Origin: Falsiroseomonas stagni DSM 19981 | Lineage (GTDB): Bacteria; Pseudomonadota; Alphaproteobacteria; Acetobacterales; Acetobacteraceae | Assembly (NCBI RefSeq): GCF_900114315.1 | Contig: NZ_FOSQ01000001.1 | Coordinates: 372,001 to 436,000 of the forward strand | Direction of reading: 5' to 3' | Length of the DNA: 64,000 nucleotides | In this document: in pieces, positions 1 through 8,423 of the stretch | Layout of the letters: each line of letters starts with the position of its first letter | How positions within the stretch are numbered: position 1 is the stretch's first letter | The notes under the pieces: model-generated | Told to the model about the DNA's origin: nothing | Database searches by the model: none | The model's input: only the letters and a program-made list of their open reading frames with translations | Translations under genes and position numbers: made by a program

Positions 1-119
1 TCCGGCTATGTTCACTGCGCCGCCACCCTTCTGCGCCCCCCGCGAAAACGGTGCTAAACGCGCATAAACGGCATAATCGGCTTAAGTCACTAAGCGACTA
101 AAAAGTCACACCCGGACAT

Positions 120-719
120 TCACACCGGCCGCCGCGCCCGCAGCGCCGCCGCCAGCGTGCCCTCATCCAGCACATCCAGCGCGCCCCCCATCGGCACCCC
201 CTGCGCCAGCCTGGTCACGGCCACATCGGCGGGCTTGAGGCGGTCCGTCAGGTAATGCGCCGTCGCCGTGCCATCGACGGTGGCGGGCAGGGCGATGATG
301 ACCTCCGTCACCCCCTCCTGCTCCACCCGTCGAAGCAGCGGCTGGATGGACAATTCCTCCGGCCCGATGCCCGCGAGTGGGGAGAGGGTGCCGCCCAGCA
401 CATGGTACAGCCCGTGATGGGCATGGGCGCGTTCCAGCGCCCAGAGGTCGGCCACCCCCTCCACCACGCAGACCAGGTGCCGGTCCCGCCGCGGATCCGT
501 GCAGATGCCGCAGGGGGATTGCGCGTCGAGGTTTCCGCACACCTGGCAGGGCCGCACCGCCTCCGCCGCCGCCGTCAGCGCTTCCGCCAGCGGCAGCATC
601 GTCTCCTCCGGCTTCATCAGCATGCGCAGCACCGCGCGCCGCGCGCTCCGCCGGCCAAGGCCGGGCGTGCGCGCCAGCAGCGCGATCAGGCGCTCGATGG
701 GATCGTTCGGCAGTGACAA
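120..719 (-). CDS. recR: Recombination protein RecR
   Basis: RecR works with RecF/RecO to load RecA at gapped DNA in recombinational repair. The 199-residue length is normal for the family. The N-terminal helix-hairpin-helix stretch (residues about 10-35, [13 protein letters not shown]) is followed by a four-cysteine zinc finger (C58, C61, C70, C73: CQVC then CGIC) and a Toprim domain from about residue 81 ([12 protein letters not shown]). It is the last gene of a minus-strand dnaX-ybaB-recR set, the classic bacterial order, separated from ybaB by 83 bp that carry a hairpin repeat. The call is secure from motifs plus synteny. Confidence 0.97.
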   Translation of the reverse strand: MSLPNDPIERLIALLARTPGLGRRSARRAVLRMLMKPEETMLPLAEALTAAAEAVRPCQVCGNLDAQSPCGICTDPRRDRHLVCVVEGVADLWALERAHAHHGLYHVLGGTLSPLAGIGPEELSIQPLLRRVEQEGVTEVIIALPATVDGTATAHYLTDRLKPADVAVTRLAQGVPMGGALDVLDEGTLAAALRARRPV

Positions 720-736
720 AAGCAGGCCCTATCGCT

Positions 737-780
737 CCCTCTCCCGCAGGGCGGGAGAGGGTCGGGGTGAGGGTGGGACA
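737..780. repeat. Solo G-rich hairpin repeat between ybaB and recR
   Basis: A perfect 11-bp stem (737-747 with 751-761, loop agg) is followed by a G-rich tail (gtcggggtgagggtggga). Sequence and architecture match the 40-bp inverted repeats that frame the DUF559 gene at 62.2-62.6 kb, so this looks like a solo member of the same family. It lies in the intergenic space within the dnaX-ybaB-recR operon and might act as a transcript-stabilising or attenuating hairpin; that role is inference. Confidence 0.7.
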
Positions 781-802
781 GCGCCCACCCCGGACAGTCA
801 GA

Positions 803-1129
803 TCAGAATGGCAGCTTGAGACCGCCGAGGCCGCCCGGGATGTTCATCCCCGCCGTCGCCTTCTGCATCTCCTCCGCCATCATCGCCTCCACCTTCTGCT
901 TGGCGTCGGCATGGGCGGCGACGATCAGATCCTCCAGCACCTCCCGGTCATCCATCAGGGAGGGATCGATGGTCAGGCGGCGCAGGTCACCCTTGCCGGA
1001 CAGCCGCACCTTGACCATCCCGCCGCCGGAGGCGCCCTCCATCTCGGCGGCCTCCAGCTTCGCCTGCATCTCCTGCATGCGCGTCTGCATCTGCTGCGCC
1101 TGCTTCAGCATGTTGCCGAGGTTCTTCAT
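803..1129 (-). CDS. ybaB: YbaB/EbfC nucleoid-associated protein
   Basis: Small DNA-binding, nucleoid-associated protein of the YbaB/EbfC family. It begins with the family hallmark [15 protein letters not shown] and a long amphipathic helix (KLEAAEMEG), then the central [20 protein letters not shown] region. It lies between dnaX and recR as in most bacteria. Start choice: a GGAGG sits at 1143-1147 on the minus strand. It abuts an in-frame TTG at 1141, which overlaps the dnaX stop, and lies 13 nt before the ATG at 1129. I prefer the ATG because homologs begin MKNL; the TTG would add four residues. Confidence 0.93.
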   Translation of the reverse strand: MKNLGNMLKQAQQMQTRMQEMQAKLEAAEMEGASGGGMVKVRLSGKGDLRRLTIDPSLMDDREVLEDLIVAAHADAKQKVEAMMAEEMQKATAGMNIPGGLGGLKLPF

Positions 1130-1137
1130 GGCGTCGG

Positions 1138-3075
1138 TCAATCCTCCGGTGAGATGTCGTCATCAAGCCCCGCCGGCTCCGCATCCGGCGGCGCGAAGTC
1201 ACGGCCTGGATCGGTGTCGTCGAAGGCCGAGGGTGGGGGCAACCCGTAATTGTCGAGGCTGGCATCACGAACCGCCTCGATCGTGGCGCCCGGGAAGGCG
1301 TCCAGCACCGCCTGCACCAGCGGGTGGGTGCGGGCCAGGGCGCGGCGATCCTGTTCGGCCGCGCGGCCCTGCTCGGCCAGCGTCGGCTCGCCTTCCGCAT
1401 TGGACAGCGCGACGGTCCAGCGCGTGCCCGTCGTCTCCATCAGCAGCGCGGTGATCTGCTGCGCCAGGTCGCGCGGCGCGTCCGCCTTGGTGCGAATCTC
1501 GACCCGGCCAGGCGTGACCTTCACGGGATGGACGCTGTGGACCAGGTGCGCGTGCAGCATCGGCTTCCGCCCATGCGCCAGCGCCGCGATGTCCCGGTAG
1601 CTGGCCACCACCGGCACCGCCGGCGCCGCGGGCGCCGCGGCCACGGCTTCCACGGGTTGTTGCGCGATGGCCACCGCCGCGCCGCCGCCGCCGGCAATGG
1701 CCCGCAGCCCGCCACCACCCGGCGGCGGTGCCGAAGGCCCGGCGGGCGCGGCGGCGCCCTGTTCCGTCAGCCGCCGCACCAGGTCGCCCGGCGTCGGCAG
1801 CTCCGCCACATGGGCGATGCGGATCAGCACCATCTCCGCCGCCGCGCGCCGGTCCACGCCATCCTGCGCGACCTCCTGCAACCCCTTCAGCAGCATCTGC
1901 CAGCAGCGCGCCAGCACCGGGATGGAGAGGCGATCGGCCAGCTGCGCACCGCGCACCCGCTCTGCCTCCGGCAGCGCCGGATCCTTGCGGAGTGCGGGCA
2001 CGGATTTCATCCGGCTCAGCAGATGCGTCAGCTCCAGCAGGTCGGACAGCACCACGCCGGGGTCCGTGCCCCGCGCATGGGCCTGTTCCGACAGGCCGAG
2101 CGCGGTCGCCGCATCCCCCGCCATCAGCGCTTCCATGAGCGAGACGGCGAGCCCCCGCTCGGCGAGGCCCAGCATGTCCACCACGGCCTCGGCCGTCACG
2201 CCGCCGCCGCCCGCCATGGCGATCGCCTGGTCGAGGATGGAGAGCCCATCCCGCACCGATCCATCGGCCGCGCGCGCCACCATGGCCAGCGCCTCGCCCT
2301 CCGCCGGCACCTCCTCGGCCGCGCAGATGCGCTCGAAATGCGCCAGCAGCTGGTCCTGCGGCACGCGGCGCAGGTGGAAGGTCTGGCAGCGGGAGAGGAT
2401 GGTGGTCGGCACCTTCCGCAATTCCGTCGTCGCCAGCATGAACTTCACGTCCGGCGGCGGTTCCTCCAGCGTCTTCAGCAGGGCGTTGAAGGCGGCCGTG
2501 GACATCATGTGGACCTCGTCCAGGATGATGACCTTGAAGCGGCCCTGGGCGGGGCGGAAGCGCAGGCGTTCGCGCAGCTCCCGCACATCGTCGATGCCGT
2601 TGTTGCTGGCGGCGTCCAGTTCCTGCACGTCGGGGTGCCGGTCCGCCAGGATGGCGCGGCATTCCGCGCAGACCCCGCAGGGCTCCGGCGTCGGCCCGCC
2701 CGTGCCGTCCGGGCCGATGCAGTTCAGCGCGCGGGCGATGATGCGGGCCGTCGTCGTCTTGCCTACGCCGCGGACGCCCGTGAGCATGAAGGCGTGGTGC
2801 ACCCGCCCCTGCGCGAAGGCGTTTCGCAACGTCTTTACCAGCGCTTCCTGCCCGATGAGGTCCGCGAAGTTCTGCGGCCGGTATTTCCGCGCGAGAACTC
2901 GATACGGCGTGCCGGAAGCGGCGACCGGGGCAGGTGGTGCGGGGGGCGGTGGCGGCGCGGCGGCGGCCGGCGGATCGGGCTCCCCGAACAGCCCCGGGCC
3001 TTCCTGCGGCGGGGGCGGCGGCAGCCCCTCATCCTCGTCAGGCGGTAGCGGGTTGCCGAAGATATCGCTGGCCAT
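1138..3075 (-). CDS. dnaX: DNA polymerase III subunit gamma/tau
   Basis: Clamp-loader ATPase of the replicative polymerase. A proline-rich N-terminal extension (residues 1-55) precedes the AAA+ core: [13 protein letters not shown], Walker [12 protein letters not shown] (about 100-110), zinc-binding cysteines C119, C133, C136 and C139, the DEVHM Walker B and the LLKTLEEPP sensor region. The tau-like C-terminal part (about 430-645) is rich in Ala/Pro/Gly and ends in an acidic tail. At 645 residues it is of ordinary length for tau. I saw no obvious slippery A/T-run for programmed frameshifting. First gene of the dnaX-ybaB-recR operon, just downstream of the SRP RNA gene. Confidence 0.97.
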   Translation of the reverse strand: MASDIFGNPLPPDEDEGLPPPPPQEGPGLFGEPDPPAAAAPPPPPAPPAPVAASGTPYRVLARKYRPQNFADLIGQEALVKTLRNAFAQGRVHHAFMLTGVRGVGKTTTARIIARALNCIGPDGTGGPTPEPCGVCAECRAILADRHPDVQELDAASNNGIDDVRELRERLRFRPAQGRFKVIILDEVHMMSTAAFNALLKTLEEPPPDVKFMLATTELRKVPTTILSRCQTFHLRRVPQDQLLAHFERICAAEEVPAEGEALAMVARAADGSVRDGLSILDQAIAMAGGGGVTAEAVVDMLGLAERGLAVSLMEALMAGDAATALGLSEQAHARGTDPGVVLSDLLELTHLLSRMKSVPALRKDPALPEAERVRGAQLADRLSIPVLARCWQMLLKGLQEVAQDGVDRRAAAEMVLIRIAHVAELPTPGDLVRRLTEQGAAAPAGPSAPPPGGGGLRAIAGGGGAAVAIAQQPVEAVAAAPAAPAVPVVASYRDIAALAHGRKPMLHAHLVHSVHPVKVTPGRVEIRTKADAPRDLAQQITALLMETTGTRWTVALSNAEGEPTLAEQGRAAEQDRRALARTHPLVQAVLDAFPGATIEAVRDASLDNYGLPPPSAFDDTDPGRDFAPPDAEPAGLDDDISPED

Positions 3076-3120
3076 GCGGTTGTCCGGGTTAGCGTGGGCC
3101 CGGAGGCAGGGCCAGGGTCA

Positions 3121-3223
3121 GGTGGAAGATCGGCGGTCGACCCGCGCGAGAACTCGTTACGGCTGCTTCCTTCCGGACCTGACCGGGTTGGCGAGGAGCA
3201 CGTCCGTCGCCGACCTTCCACCC
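3121..3223 (-). ncRNA. ffs: Signal recognition particle 4.5S RNA
   Basis: The plus strand at about 3160-3185 (ggctgcttccttccggacc and following) is the reverse complement of the invariant SRP RNA domain IV core (ggtccggaaggaagcagcc), which binds Ffh. The ends pair to form the long rod: 3121-3135 with 3208-3222 (15 positions, one as G-U). Size is about 100 nt, typical for the alphaproteobacterial short form. It lies on the minus strand directly upstream of dnaX and divergent from nudC. Exact ends are inferred from the outer helix. Confidence 0.93.
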
Positions 3224-3317
3224 CCAATATCGGGGCTCCGGCGCCCGCCGGCAATGCCCCCAACTGCGTGAACTCCCTCCCTGGACCCGCCGCGGGCCGC
3301 GTGGCAGGGTCCGGCCG

Positions 3318-4247
3318 ATGCTCTCCGTCCCCGCCAGCCGTCCCAATGCCTATACGGGCAGCCCCCTCGATCGCGCCGGTCACCGGCGCGACGATGCGGA
3401 CTGGATCGCCCAGGCCCTCGCCGATCCCGAGACCCTCTTCACCCCCGTCTGGCGCAGCCGCAGCCTGATGAAGGGCGTGGAGGCCGGCACGCCCGAAGCC
3501 GTGCTGCTGACCGGCGCCGCCGCGGAAGCCGTGCGCATGGCCGGCGGTCCCTGGGCCTTCCTGGGGATGTGGGGGGAGCGCCCCGTCTTCACCGTCGATT
3601 GCTCCGGCGCCGAGGACCCGCTGCCCCTGCTGCCGGACGGCATGGGCAGCTTCACGGATCTCCGCCAGGTCGCGGGGCTGCTCCCGGCCGGGGAGGCTTC
3701 GGTCCTCGCCCATGCCCGCGGCCTGATGCATTGGCGCACGCGCCATCGCTTCTGCGGCGTCTGCGGGGCCGAATGCGCGCCGCGCAGCGCCGGCAACGTC
3801 ATGGTCTGCACCGCCTGCAACGCCCAGCACTTCCCGCGCACCGACCCGGCCGTGATCATGCTGGTGGTGCGTGGCGACAAGGCGCTGCTCGGCCATTCCC
3901 ACCGCTTCCCCAATTCGAAGATGTATTCGACGCTCGCCGGCTTCGTGGAACCGGGGGAGAGCCTGGAGGAGGCGGTGCGGCGGGAGGTGAAGGAGGAAAC
4001 CGGCGTGGATGTCGGCGATGTCCGCTACCACTCCTCCCAGCCCTGGCCCTTCCCGGCCTCCATCATGCTGGGCTTCCATGCGGAGGGGCTGTCGGAGACC
4101 GTCACCATCGACCCTGATGAACTGCAGGACGCCCGCTGGTTCACGCGGGAGGAGATGCGCGATGCCGCCGCGCATGGCTTCTCCCTGCCCCGCATCGATT
4201 CGATCGCGCGGCGCCTGATCGAGGATTGGCTGGAGCACGGCGCATGA
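3318..4247 (+). CDS. nudC: NAD+ / NADH diphosphatase, Nudix family
   Basis: Hydrolyses NAD(H) to NMN(H) plus AMP, and in some bacteria removes NAD caps from RNA. Order of parts in 309 residues: an N-terminal NUDIX-like domain, a zinc ribbon (C146, C149, C164, C167), and a catalytic Nudix box (about 208-230, GFVEPGESLEEAVRREVKEE with TGV). The family-specific SQPWPFPAS motif follows, which distinguishes NudC from other Nudix enzymes. The stop overlaps the start of the following lipoprotein gene (ATGA), suggesting coupling. Confidence 0.95.
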   Translation: MLSVPASRPNAYTGSPLDRAGHRRDDADWIAQALADPETLFTPVWRSRSLMKGVEAGTPEAVLLTGAAAEAVRMAGGPWAFLGMWGERPVFTVDCSGAEDPLPLLPDGMGSFTDLRQVAGLLPAGEASVLAHARGLMHWRTRHRFCGVCGAECAPRSAGNVMVCTACNAQHFPRTDPAVIMLVVRGDKALLGHSHRFPNSKMYSTLAGFVEPGESLEEAVRREVKEETGVDVGDVRYHSSQPWPFPASIMLGFHAEGLSETVTIDPDELQDARWFTREEMRDAAAHGFSLPRIDSIARRLIEDWLEHGA

Positions 4248-4531
4248 AGCCCCTTTTCGCCACCCTGCCCCTGGTGCTGGCGGCCGCCTGCGCCAGCCCG
4301 GCGCCCCGGCCCGCGGAGACGCCGGCCATGGCCGAATGCCGCGCGGAAGCCGAGCGGTCGCCCGGCGCGCAGGCGATGTTCAGCCGCATGAACCTCGACA
4401 ACGTCAACAACCGTGATCGCGTGGAGCGGGAGCGGGAGCAGATCGTCAACCGTGCTTATGCGGATTGCCTGACGCGGCGCGGCATCGTGCGCGGCGGCGG
4501 CGTGGAGCCGGTTCGCCGCTCCGGCTTCTGA
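4244..4531 (+). CDS. Small putative lipoprotein
   Basis: A 95-residue product with a lipoprotein signal peptide: MKPLFATLPLVLAAACAS, predicted lipobox AAAC with Cys at residue 16. The mature part is charged (RVEREREQIVNRAYADC) and contains two further cysteines. The ATG at 4244 overlaps the nudC stop (ATGA); a longer reading from 4226 would bury the signal peptide and is unlikely. No family is recognised. Probably membrane-anchored in the periplasm. Confidence 0.7.
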   Translation: MKPLFATLPLVLAAACASPAPRPAETPAMAECRAEAERSPGAQAMFSRMNLDNVNNRDRVEREREQIVNRAYADCLTRRGIVRGGGVEPVRRSGF

Positions 4532-4534
4532 GGC

Positions 4535-5926
4535 ATGTCGGGCGCCGCTCCCCCGCCCAGCCGGGGCCTGGCCGGGTTCCTGGATGCGCTGCGCGATGGC
4601 TGCATCGTGGTGGGCTGGGCGGCCGATCCGCAGGACCCCGCGGCGCGCCCCACCATCCGCCTGATGCGCGGGGTGGAGGTGCTGGCCGAATGCACCGCCG
4701 ACATCCAGCGTGATGACGGCAATCCCGGCTTCCGCCTGCGTTCCCCCATCCCGCTGGCGCCGCGCGACTTCCTCGAGGGGCGGGTGCGGGTGCGCGCGGT
4801 CCTGCCCGGCCGCCCCGTCGCCACCACCCTGGCCATGACGCGGCGCATGCGCGATGCGCTGGAAGCCGAGGCCGAGGGCGCGGCTTCGCCGCCTCCTGCG
4901 CCGCCGCCGCCGCCGCCGCCACCCGCCCCGCCCGTCGCGCCACCGCCGCCACCACCCGCCCCGCCCGTCGCGCCACCGCCGCCACCACCCGCCCCGCCCG
5001 TCGCGCCACCGCCGCCACCACCCGCGCCGCCCGTCGCGCCGCCGCCGCCGCCGCCACCCGCCCCGCCCGCCGCGCCACCGCCGCCGGCGGCGCCCGTGTC
5101 ACCGGCACTGGCCGCCCCCGCGCCCGGCGACCCCGCCTTGCCCGCACCGCTCGGCGCCCTGCACCGCATCGCCCGCGGTCTCGCCGCCGGCCCCGTCGCC
5201 ACGCTCCATCTCCTGCTGCCGCGCCGTGCCAGCGTCCTGGCCGCGCAGGCCGATCCGGCCCTGACGCCGCTGGAGCGGGACGCGGCCGCGGAGCCCGTCC
5301 TCGCCGCCGGCTGGGTGCCGCTGCGCCAGGCCTTCGCCCGGCTGCCAAATCCAGGCCCCCTCTGGCGGCAGGACGGGGAGAGCCTCGCCATCGAGGGTGG
5401 CCTCGCGCTGGTGGAGACGCTGCTCGCCGTCCTGCGGGTGCTGCGGCCGGACGCCGCGGAGCAGATCGGCCGGGCCGCCGCGATCCTCGCCCGGGCCGAC
5501 CTCGCCGCCCTGCCGCGGCGGGAGGTCGCGGACGGATCCGGCCCGGCCGCAGGCCCCGCCTTCATGGGTGTCGCGATGCGGGAGACGGAGCCGGCGCTGA
5601 CCGCCGACATCTTCTATGACCTGCCGCCCCCCCGCCCGATGGCGCAGCCCCTGCCGGGGCTGGAGGCCTGGGCGAGCCCCGGGGCGCCGCTGCCCTGGCG
5701 GGTCGTTGTGATGACGGAAGCGGGCCTCGGCGGCAGCGCCGGCCCCGCCTTCGCGGGCTGGTGGCTCCGCCACCTCGTCGCGGAATGCGTGGTGAGCGAG
5801 GCGCTGGCGACGGTGGACCCCGCCGCCATCCTCGCCACCCGGCCCGACCTGGTGCTGACCCTGGCCAGGGAGCCGGCCCCCCCCCCCGGCGGAGCCGGGC
5901 TAGCGAACTCGGCGGAGCCGGGCTAG
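4535..5926 (+). CDS. Polyproline-repeat protein of unknown function
   Basis: 463 residues with three parts. Residues about 10-110 (GCIVVGWAADPQDP ... GNPGFRLRSP) resemble the small 'GWA-D-P' domains found beside alphaproteobacterial glycosyltransferases. Residues about 118-195 are a low-complexity tract of roughly 11-residue units (APPVAPPPPPP), encoded by 33-bp near-identical DNA units. The C-terminal part (about 200-455) has no family I can name; its last segment (PWRVVVMTEAG ... ATRPDLVLTLARE) faintly recalls SGNH/AlgX-like folds, a low-confidence guess. No signal peptide. The stop codon lies inside a 23-bp triplicate repeat. It begins 4 bp after the lipoprotein gene. Confidence 0.7.
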   Translation: MSGAAPPPSRGLAGFLDALRDGCIVVGWAADPQDPAARPTIRLMRGVEVLAECTADIQRDDGNPGFRLRSPIPLAPRDFLEGRVRVRAVLPGRPVATTLAMTRRMRDALEAEAEGAASPPPAPPPPPPPPAPPVAPPPPPPAPPVAPPPPPPAPPVAPPPPPPAPPVAPPPPPPPAPPAAPPPPAAPVSPALAAPAPGDPALPAPLGALHRIARGLAAGPVATLHLLLPRRASVLAAQADPALTPLERDAAAEPVLAAGWVPLRQAFARLPNPGPLWRQDGESLAIEGGLALVETLLAVLRVLRPDAAEQIGRAAAILARADLAALPRREVADGSGPAAGPAFMGVAMRETEPALTADIFYDLPPPRPMAQPLPGLEAWASPGAPLPWRVVVMTEAGLGGSAGPAFAGWWLRHLVAECVVSEALATVDPAAILATRPDLVLTLAREPAPPPGGAGLANSAEPG

Positions 5927-5956
5927 CGAACCCGGCGGAGCCGGGCTAGCGAACCC
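5888..5956. repeat. Three tandem 23-bp repeats at a convergent gene end
   Basis: Three head-to-tail copies of ggcggagccgggctagcgaa plus a 3-nt tail (ctc once, ccc twice) at 5888-5910, 5911-5933 and 5934-5956; they differ at one base. The array fills the space up to the pheA stop codon (5957), and the upstream plus-strand gene ends within the second copy (TAG 5924-5926). Confidence 0.95.
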
Positions 5957-6820
5957 TCAGTTCCCCTCGCGCTGCGCCAGCCGGTAGGGATGCGCGCGAT
6001 AGGTGCCGAGCACCCGCACATCGGCGGAGAAGAAGGCCAGCTCCTCCAGCGCCCGCGCCAAGGCGGGGTCGTCCGGCCGGCCATCGACATCGGCCAGGAA
6101 CTGCGTCGCGGTGAAGGCGCCGCCGACCATGTAGCTCTCCAGCTTGGTCATGTTCACGCCATTCGTCGCGAAGCCGCCCAGTGCCTTGTAGAGCGCGGCC
6201 GGGATGTTGCGGACGCGGAAGACGAAGCTCGTCACCCAGTCCCCGGCCTCGAACGGCCCTTCCAGCGGCGTGGTACGGCAGACGTAGAAGCGCGTCGTGT
6301 TGTGCGCCGCGTCCTCCACATTCTTCCGCAGGATCTCAAGCCCGTAGATCTCCGCCGCCAGTTCGCTGGCGATGGCCGCGTCCTCCACGCCGCCGCGCTG
6401 CGCGATCAGTTCCGCCGCGCCCGCCGTATCGGCCTCGATCACCGGCTGCAGCGACAGCTCCTTGATCAGCTTCAGCACCTGGCCGAGCGCCACCGGGTGG
6501 CTGTGCGCGCGCTTGAGCGTCGCGATGGAGGCACCCTTGGGGGCCAACAGGCAATGCTCGACGCGCTCGAAATGCTCCCCCACCACATGCAGGCCGCTGT
6601 CGGGCAGCAGGCGGTGGATATCCGGCACCCGGCCGGCGAGCGAGTTCTCGCAGGGCAGCATGGCCAGCCCCGCGCGGCCGTCCCGCACCGCATCCATGGC
6701 CGCTTCGAAGGACGGGCAGGGCAGGGTGGTCCAGCCGGGATAGGCCTTGCGGCAGGACAGGTCCGAATAGGCGCCCGGCAGGCCCTGGAAGGCAATGACA
6801 CCGGCGGAATTGTTGGGCAT
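5957..6820 (-). CDS. pheA: Prephenate dehydratase (phenylalanine biosynthesis)
   Basis: Converts prephenate to phenylpyruvate. It is a 287-residue monofunctional enzyme without a chorismate mutase domain. The catalytic PDT domain starts IAFQGLPGAYSD and includes LPCENSLAGRV and the catalytic NTTRF motif (about residue 170). A C-terminal ACT regulatory domain follows (SFVFRVRNIPAALYKALGGF ... LESYMVGGAFTATQF), which in the family binds phenylalanine for feedback inhibition. The canonical ESRP of that domain appears here as ESYM, as in many alphaproteobacteria. It is divergent from the cytochrome c gene across 222 bp holding a 9-bp-stem hairpin at 6904-6930. Confidence 0.95.
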   Translation of the reverse strand: MPNNSAGVIAFQGLPGAYSDLSCRKAYPGWTTLPCPSFEAAMDAVRDGRAGLAMLPCENSLAGRVPDIHRLLPDSGLHVVGEHFERVEHCLLAPKGASIATLKRAHSHPVALGQVLKLIKELSLQPVIEADTAGAAELIAQRGGVEDAAIASELAAEIYGLEILRKNVEDAAHNTTRFYVCRTTPLEGPFEAGDWVTSFVFRVRNIPAALYKALGGFATNGVNMTKLESYMVGGAFTATQFLADVDGRPDDPALARALEELAFFSADVRVLGTYRAHPYRLAQREGN

Positions 6821-7042
6821 GTGAGGGCGTTGTCCTGCCTGTGGGCGACCAGCCGGGTTGTCGTTGCCGGCGGCGGCCTATATGTTCCGGCGGGTTTTAC
6901 GGCAGGCCGGGCAGGGTGCAAGCCCGGCCTCGTCGCACAGTCTTAACGGTTATCGGGCATCGCATCGTCCACGCCGGTTCGCGGCGCCGCTCCACCGCGG
7001 CGTCCCCGGTTGGTGAAGCGCTTCGGAAGGGTCCATTCCAGG

Positions 7043-7579
7043 ATGAGTCTGGAAGTCAACAAGGTTGCCGCCGCCGTGCTGACGGCCGGCATCGCCTTCA
7101 TGGTCACCGGTCTGATCGGCGACCTGATCGTGCATCCGCGCAAGCTGGAGACCAGCGCGCTGGCCACGCCGGCCGCCGCGCAGCCTGCCGCTGCCGCCGC
7201 GCCCGCCGCGCCGACGCTGGAGCCGATCAGCCCGCTGCTGGCCGCCGCCAATGCCGATGCTGGCCGCGCGCTCGCCAGCCGCCTCTGCGCCTCCTGCCAC
7301 AATTTCGTGCAGGGCGGCCCGAACGGCGTGGGCCCCAACCTCTACGGCATCGTGGGCAAGGGCCATGCGCAGGTCGCGGGCTTCAACTACTCCGCCGCGA
7401 ACCGCGCCCTGGCCGACAAGCCCTGGGATTTCGAGGCCCTGAACGCCTTCATCGCCCGCCCCTCCGCCGCCATGCCTGGCACGCGCATGGCCTTCGCCGG
7501 CGTCAGCAACCCGGCGCAGCGCGCGGACCTGATCGCCTTCCTCCGCACCCTCTCGCCGAACCCGGTCCCGCTGCCCTGA
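7043..7579 (+). CDS. Membrane-anchored class I cytochrome c (CycM-like)
   Basis: A single-heme electron carrier held to the membrane by an uncleaved N-terminal helix (about residues 8-30, AAAVLTAGIAFMVTGLIGDLIV). An Ala/Pro linker precedes the cytochrome domain with heme motif CASCH (C82, C85, H86) and a C-terminal PGTRM segment that supplies the Met ligand. The layout matches CycM/c552-type cytochromes that link the bc1 complex to terminal oxidases. The ATG at 7043 is preferred over the GTG at 7010, since it places charged residues directly before the helix. Its stop overlaps the start of the next gene. Confidence 0.88.
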   Translation: MSLEVNKVAAAVLTAGIAFMVTGLIGDLIVHPRKLETSALATPAAAQPAAAAAPAAPTLEPISPLLAAANADAGRALASRLCASCHNFVQGGPNGVGPNLYGIVGKGHAQVAGFNYSAANRALADKPWDFEALNAFIARPSAAMPGTRMAFAGVSNPAQRADLIAFLRTLSPNPVPLP

Positions 7580-8355
7580 TCCCGGCAGCCTTCCGGGAAA
7601 CCGCCGAAGCGGCGGCGGATGCGGCCGGTGCCGTCATCCGCCCGCTCTTCCGGTCCCAACTCCTCGTCGAAGCCAAGGGCGATGCCAGCCCGGTGACGGA
7701 GGCCGACAAGGCCGCCGAACGCACCATCCGGGCCCTGATCGCCCAGCGCCACCCCGACCATGGCGTGATCGGGGAGGAATACGGGGAGACCAATGCGGGC
7801 GCTGACTGGGTCTGGGTGCTGGACCCCATCGATGGCACCCGCGCCTTCGTCACCGGCCGTCCCCTGTTCGGCACGCTGATCGGGCTGTTGCACAAGGGCG
7901 TCCCCGTGCTCGGCCTGATCGACCAGCCCGCCACGCGCGAACGCTGGACCGGCATCAGCGGCCAGGCGACCGAATTCCGCTCCGATTTCGGCGGCACGCC
8001 GCGCTGCCGGCCCTGCGCCACACTGGCCGAGGCCGAGCTTTCCTGCACTTCCCCCGACATGTTTGACGCCGCCACCGCCCCCCGCTTCGCCGCGGCCAAG
8101 GCCGCCGCGCGCCGCACCACCTGGGGGGGCGATTGCTACGCCTATGGGCTGCTGGCGCTTGGCCTGGTGGATGCGGTGGTGGATGCCACCATGAAGCCCT
8201 GGGACTGGGCTGCGCTGGTGCCGGTCATCGAGGGGGCGGGCGGCCGTTGCACGGATTGGGCGGGCCGGCCGCTCCGCCTCGACAGCGATGGCACCGTCCT
8301 CGCGGTGGGTGACGCCGCCCTGCTGCCGGAAATCTCCCGCCTTCTGGCCGGCTGA
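7576..8355 (+). CDS. hisN: Inositol monophosphatase family / HisN-type histidinol phosphatase
   Basis: Mg-dependent phosphatase of the IMPase fold. About 259 residues carry the metal-site motifs GEEYGE (about 65-70), DPIDGTRAF (about 82-90) and WDWAALVPVIEGAGG near the C-terminus. The RPLF and SPVTEADKAAE segments resemble HisN-type histidinol-phosphate phosphatases; histidinol phosphate is the likely substrate but inositol or nucleotide phosphates are possible. No ATG, GTG or TTG lies at the expected N-terminus. A CTG at 7576 overlaps the cytochrome stop as CTGA and is the best start; the next in-frame candidate, a GTG at 7693, would delete about 39 conserved residues. Confidence 0.85.
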   Translation: MIPAAFRETAEAAADAAGAVIRPLFRSQLLVEAKGDASPVTEADKAAERTIRALIAQRHPDHGVIGEEYGETNAGADWVWVLDPIDGTRAFVTGRPLFGTLIGLLHKGVPVLGLIDQPATRERWTGISGQATEFRSDFGGTPRCRPCATLAEAELSCTSPDMFDAATAPRFAAAKAAARRTTWGGDCYAYGLLALGLVDAVVDATMKPWDWAALVPVIEGAGGRCTDWAGRPLRLDSDGTVLAVGDAALLPEISRLLAG

Positions 8356-8423
8356 GGCTGGCCGCGCGGCTTCCGCCGAAGGCGGACGTTGCGGCGAACA
8401 GGGCGAACCCCCAAACTGTGGGC

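Noticed and set aside
1-119. Possible gene or RNA at the left edge
   Set aside because: Low-GC non-coding stretch; no open frame or RNA signature could be supported.
5888-5956. CRISPR-like array
   Set aside because: Repeats abut with no spacers and there are no cas genes.
6880-6960. Possible cobalamin-type riboswitch before the cytochrome c gene
   Set aside because: Only a single 9-bp hairpin (6904-6930) is evident; no conserved B12-box was found and the downstream gene does not fit.
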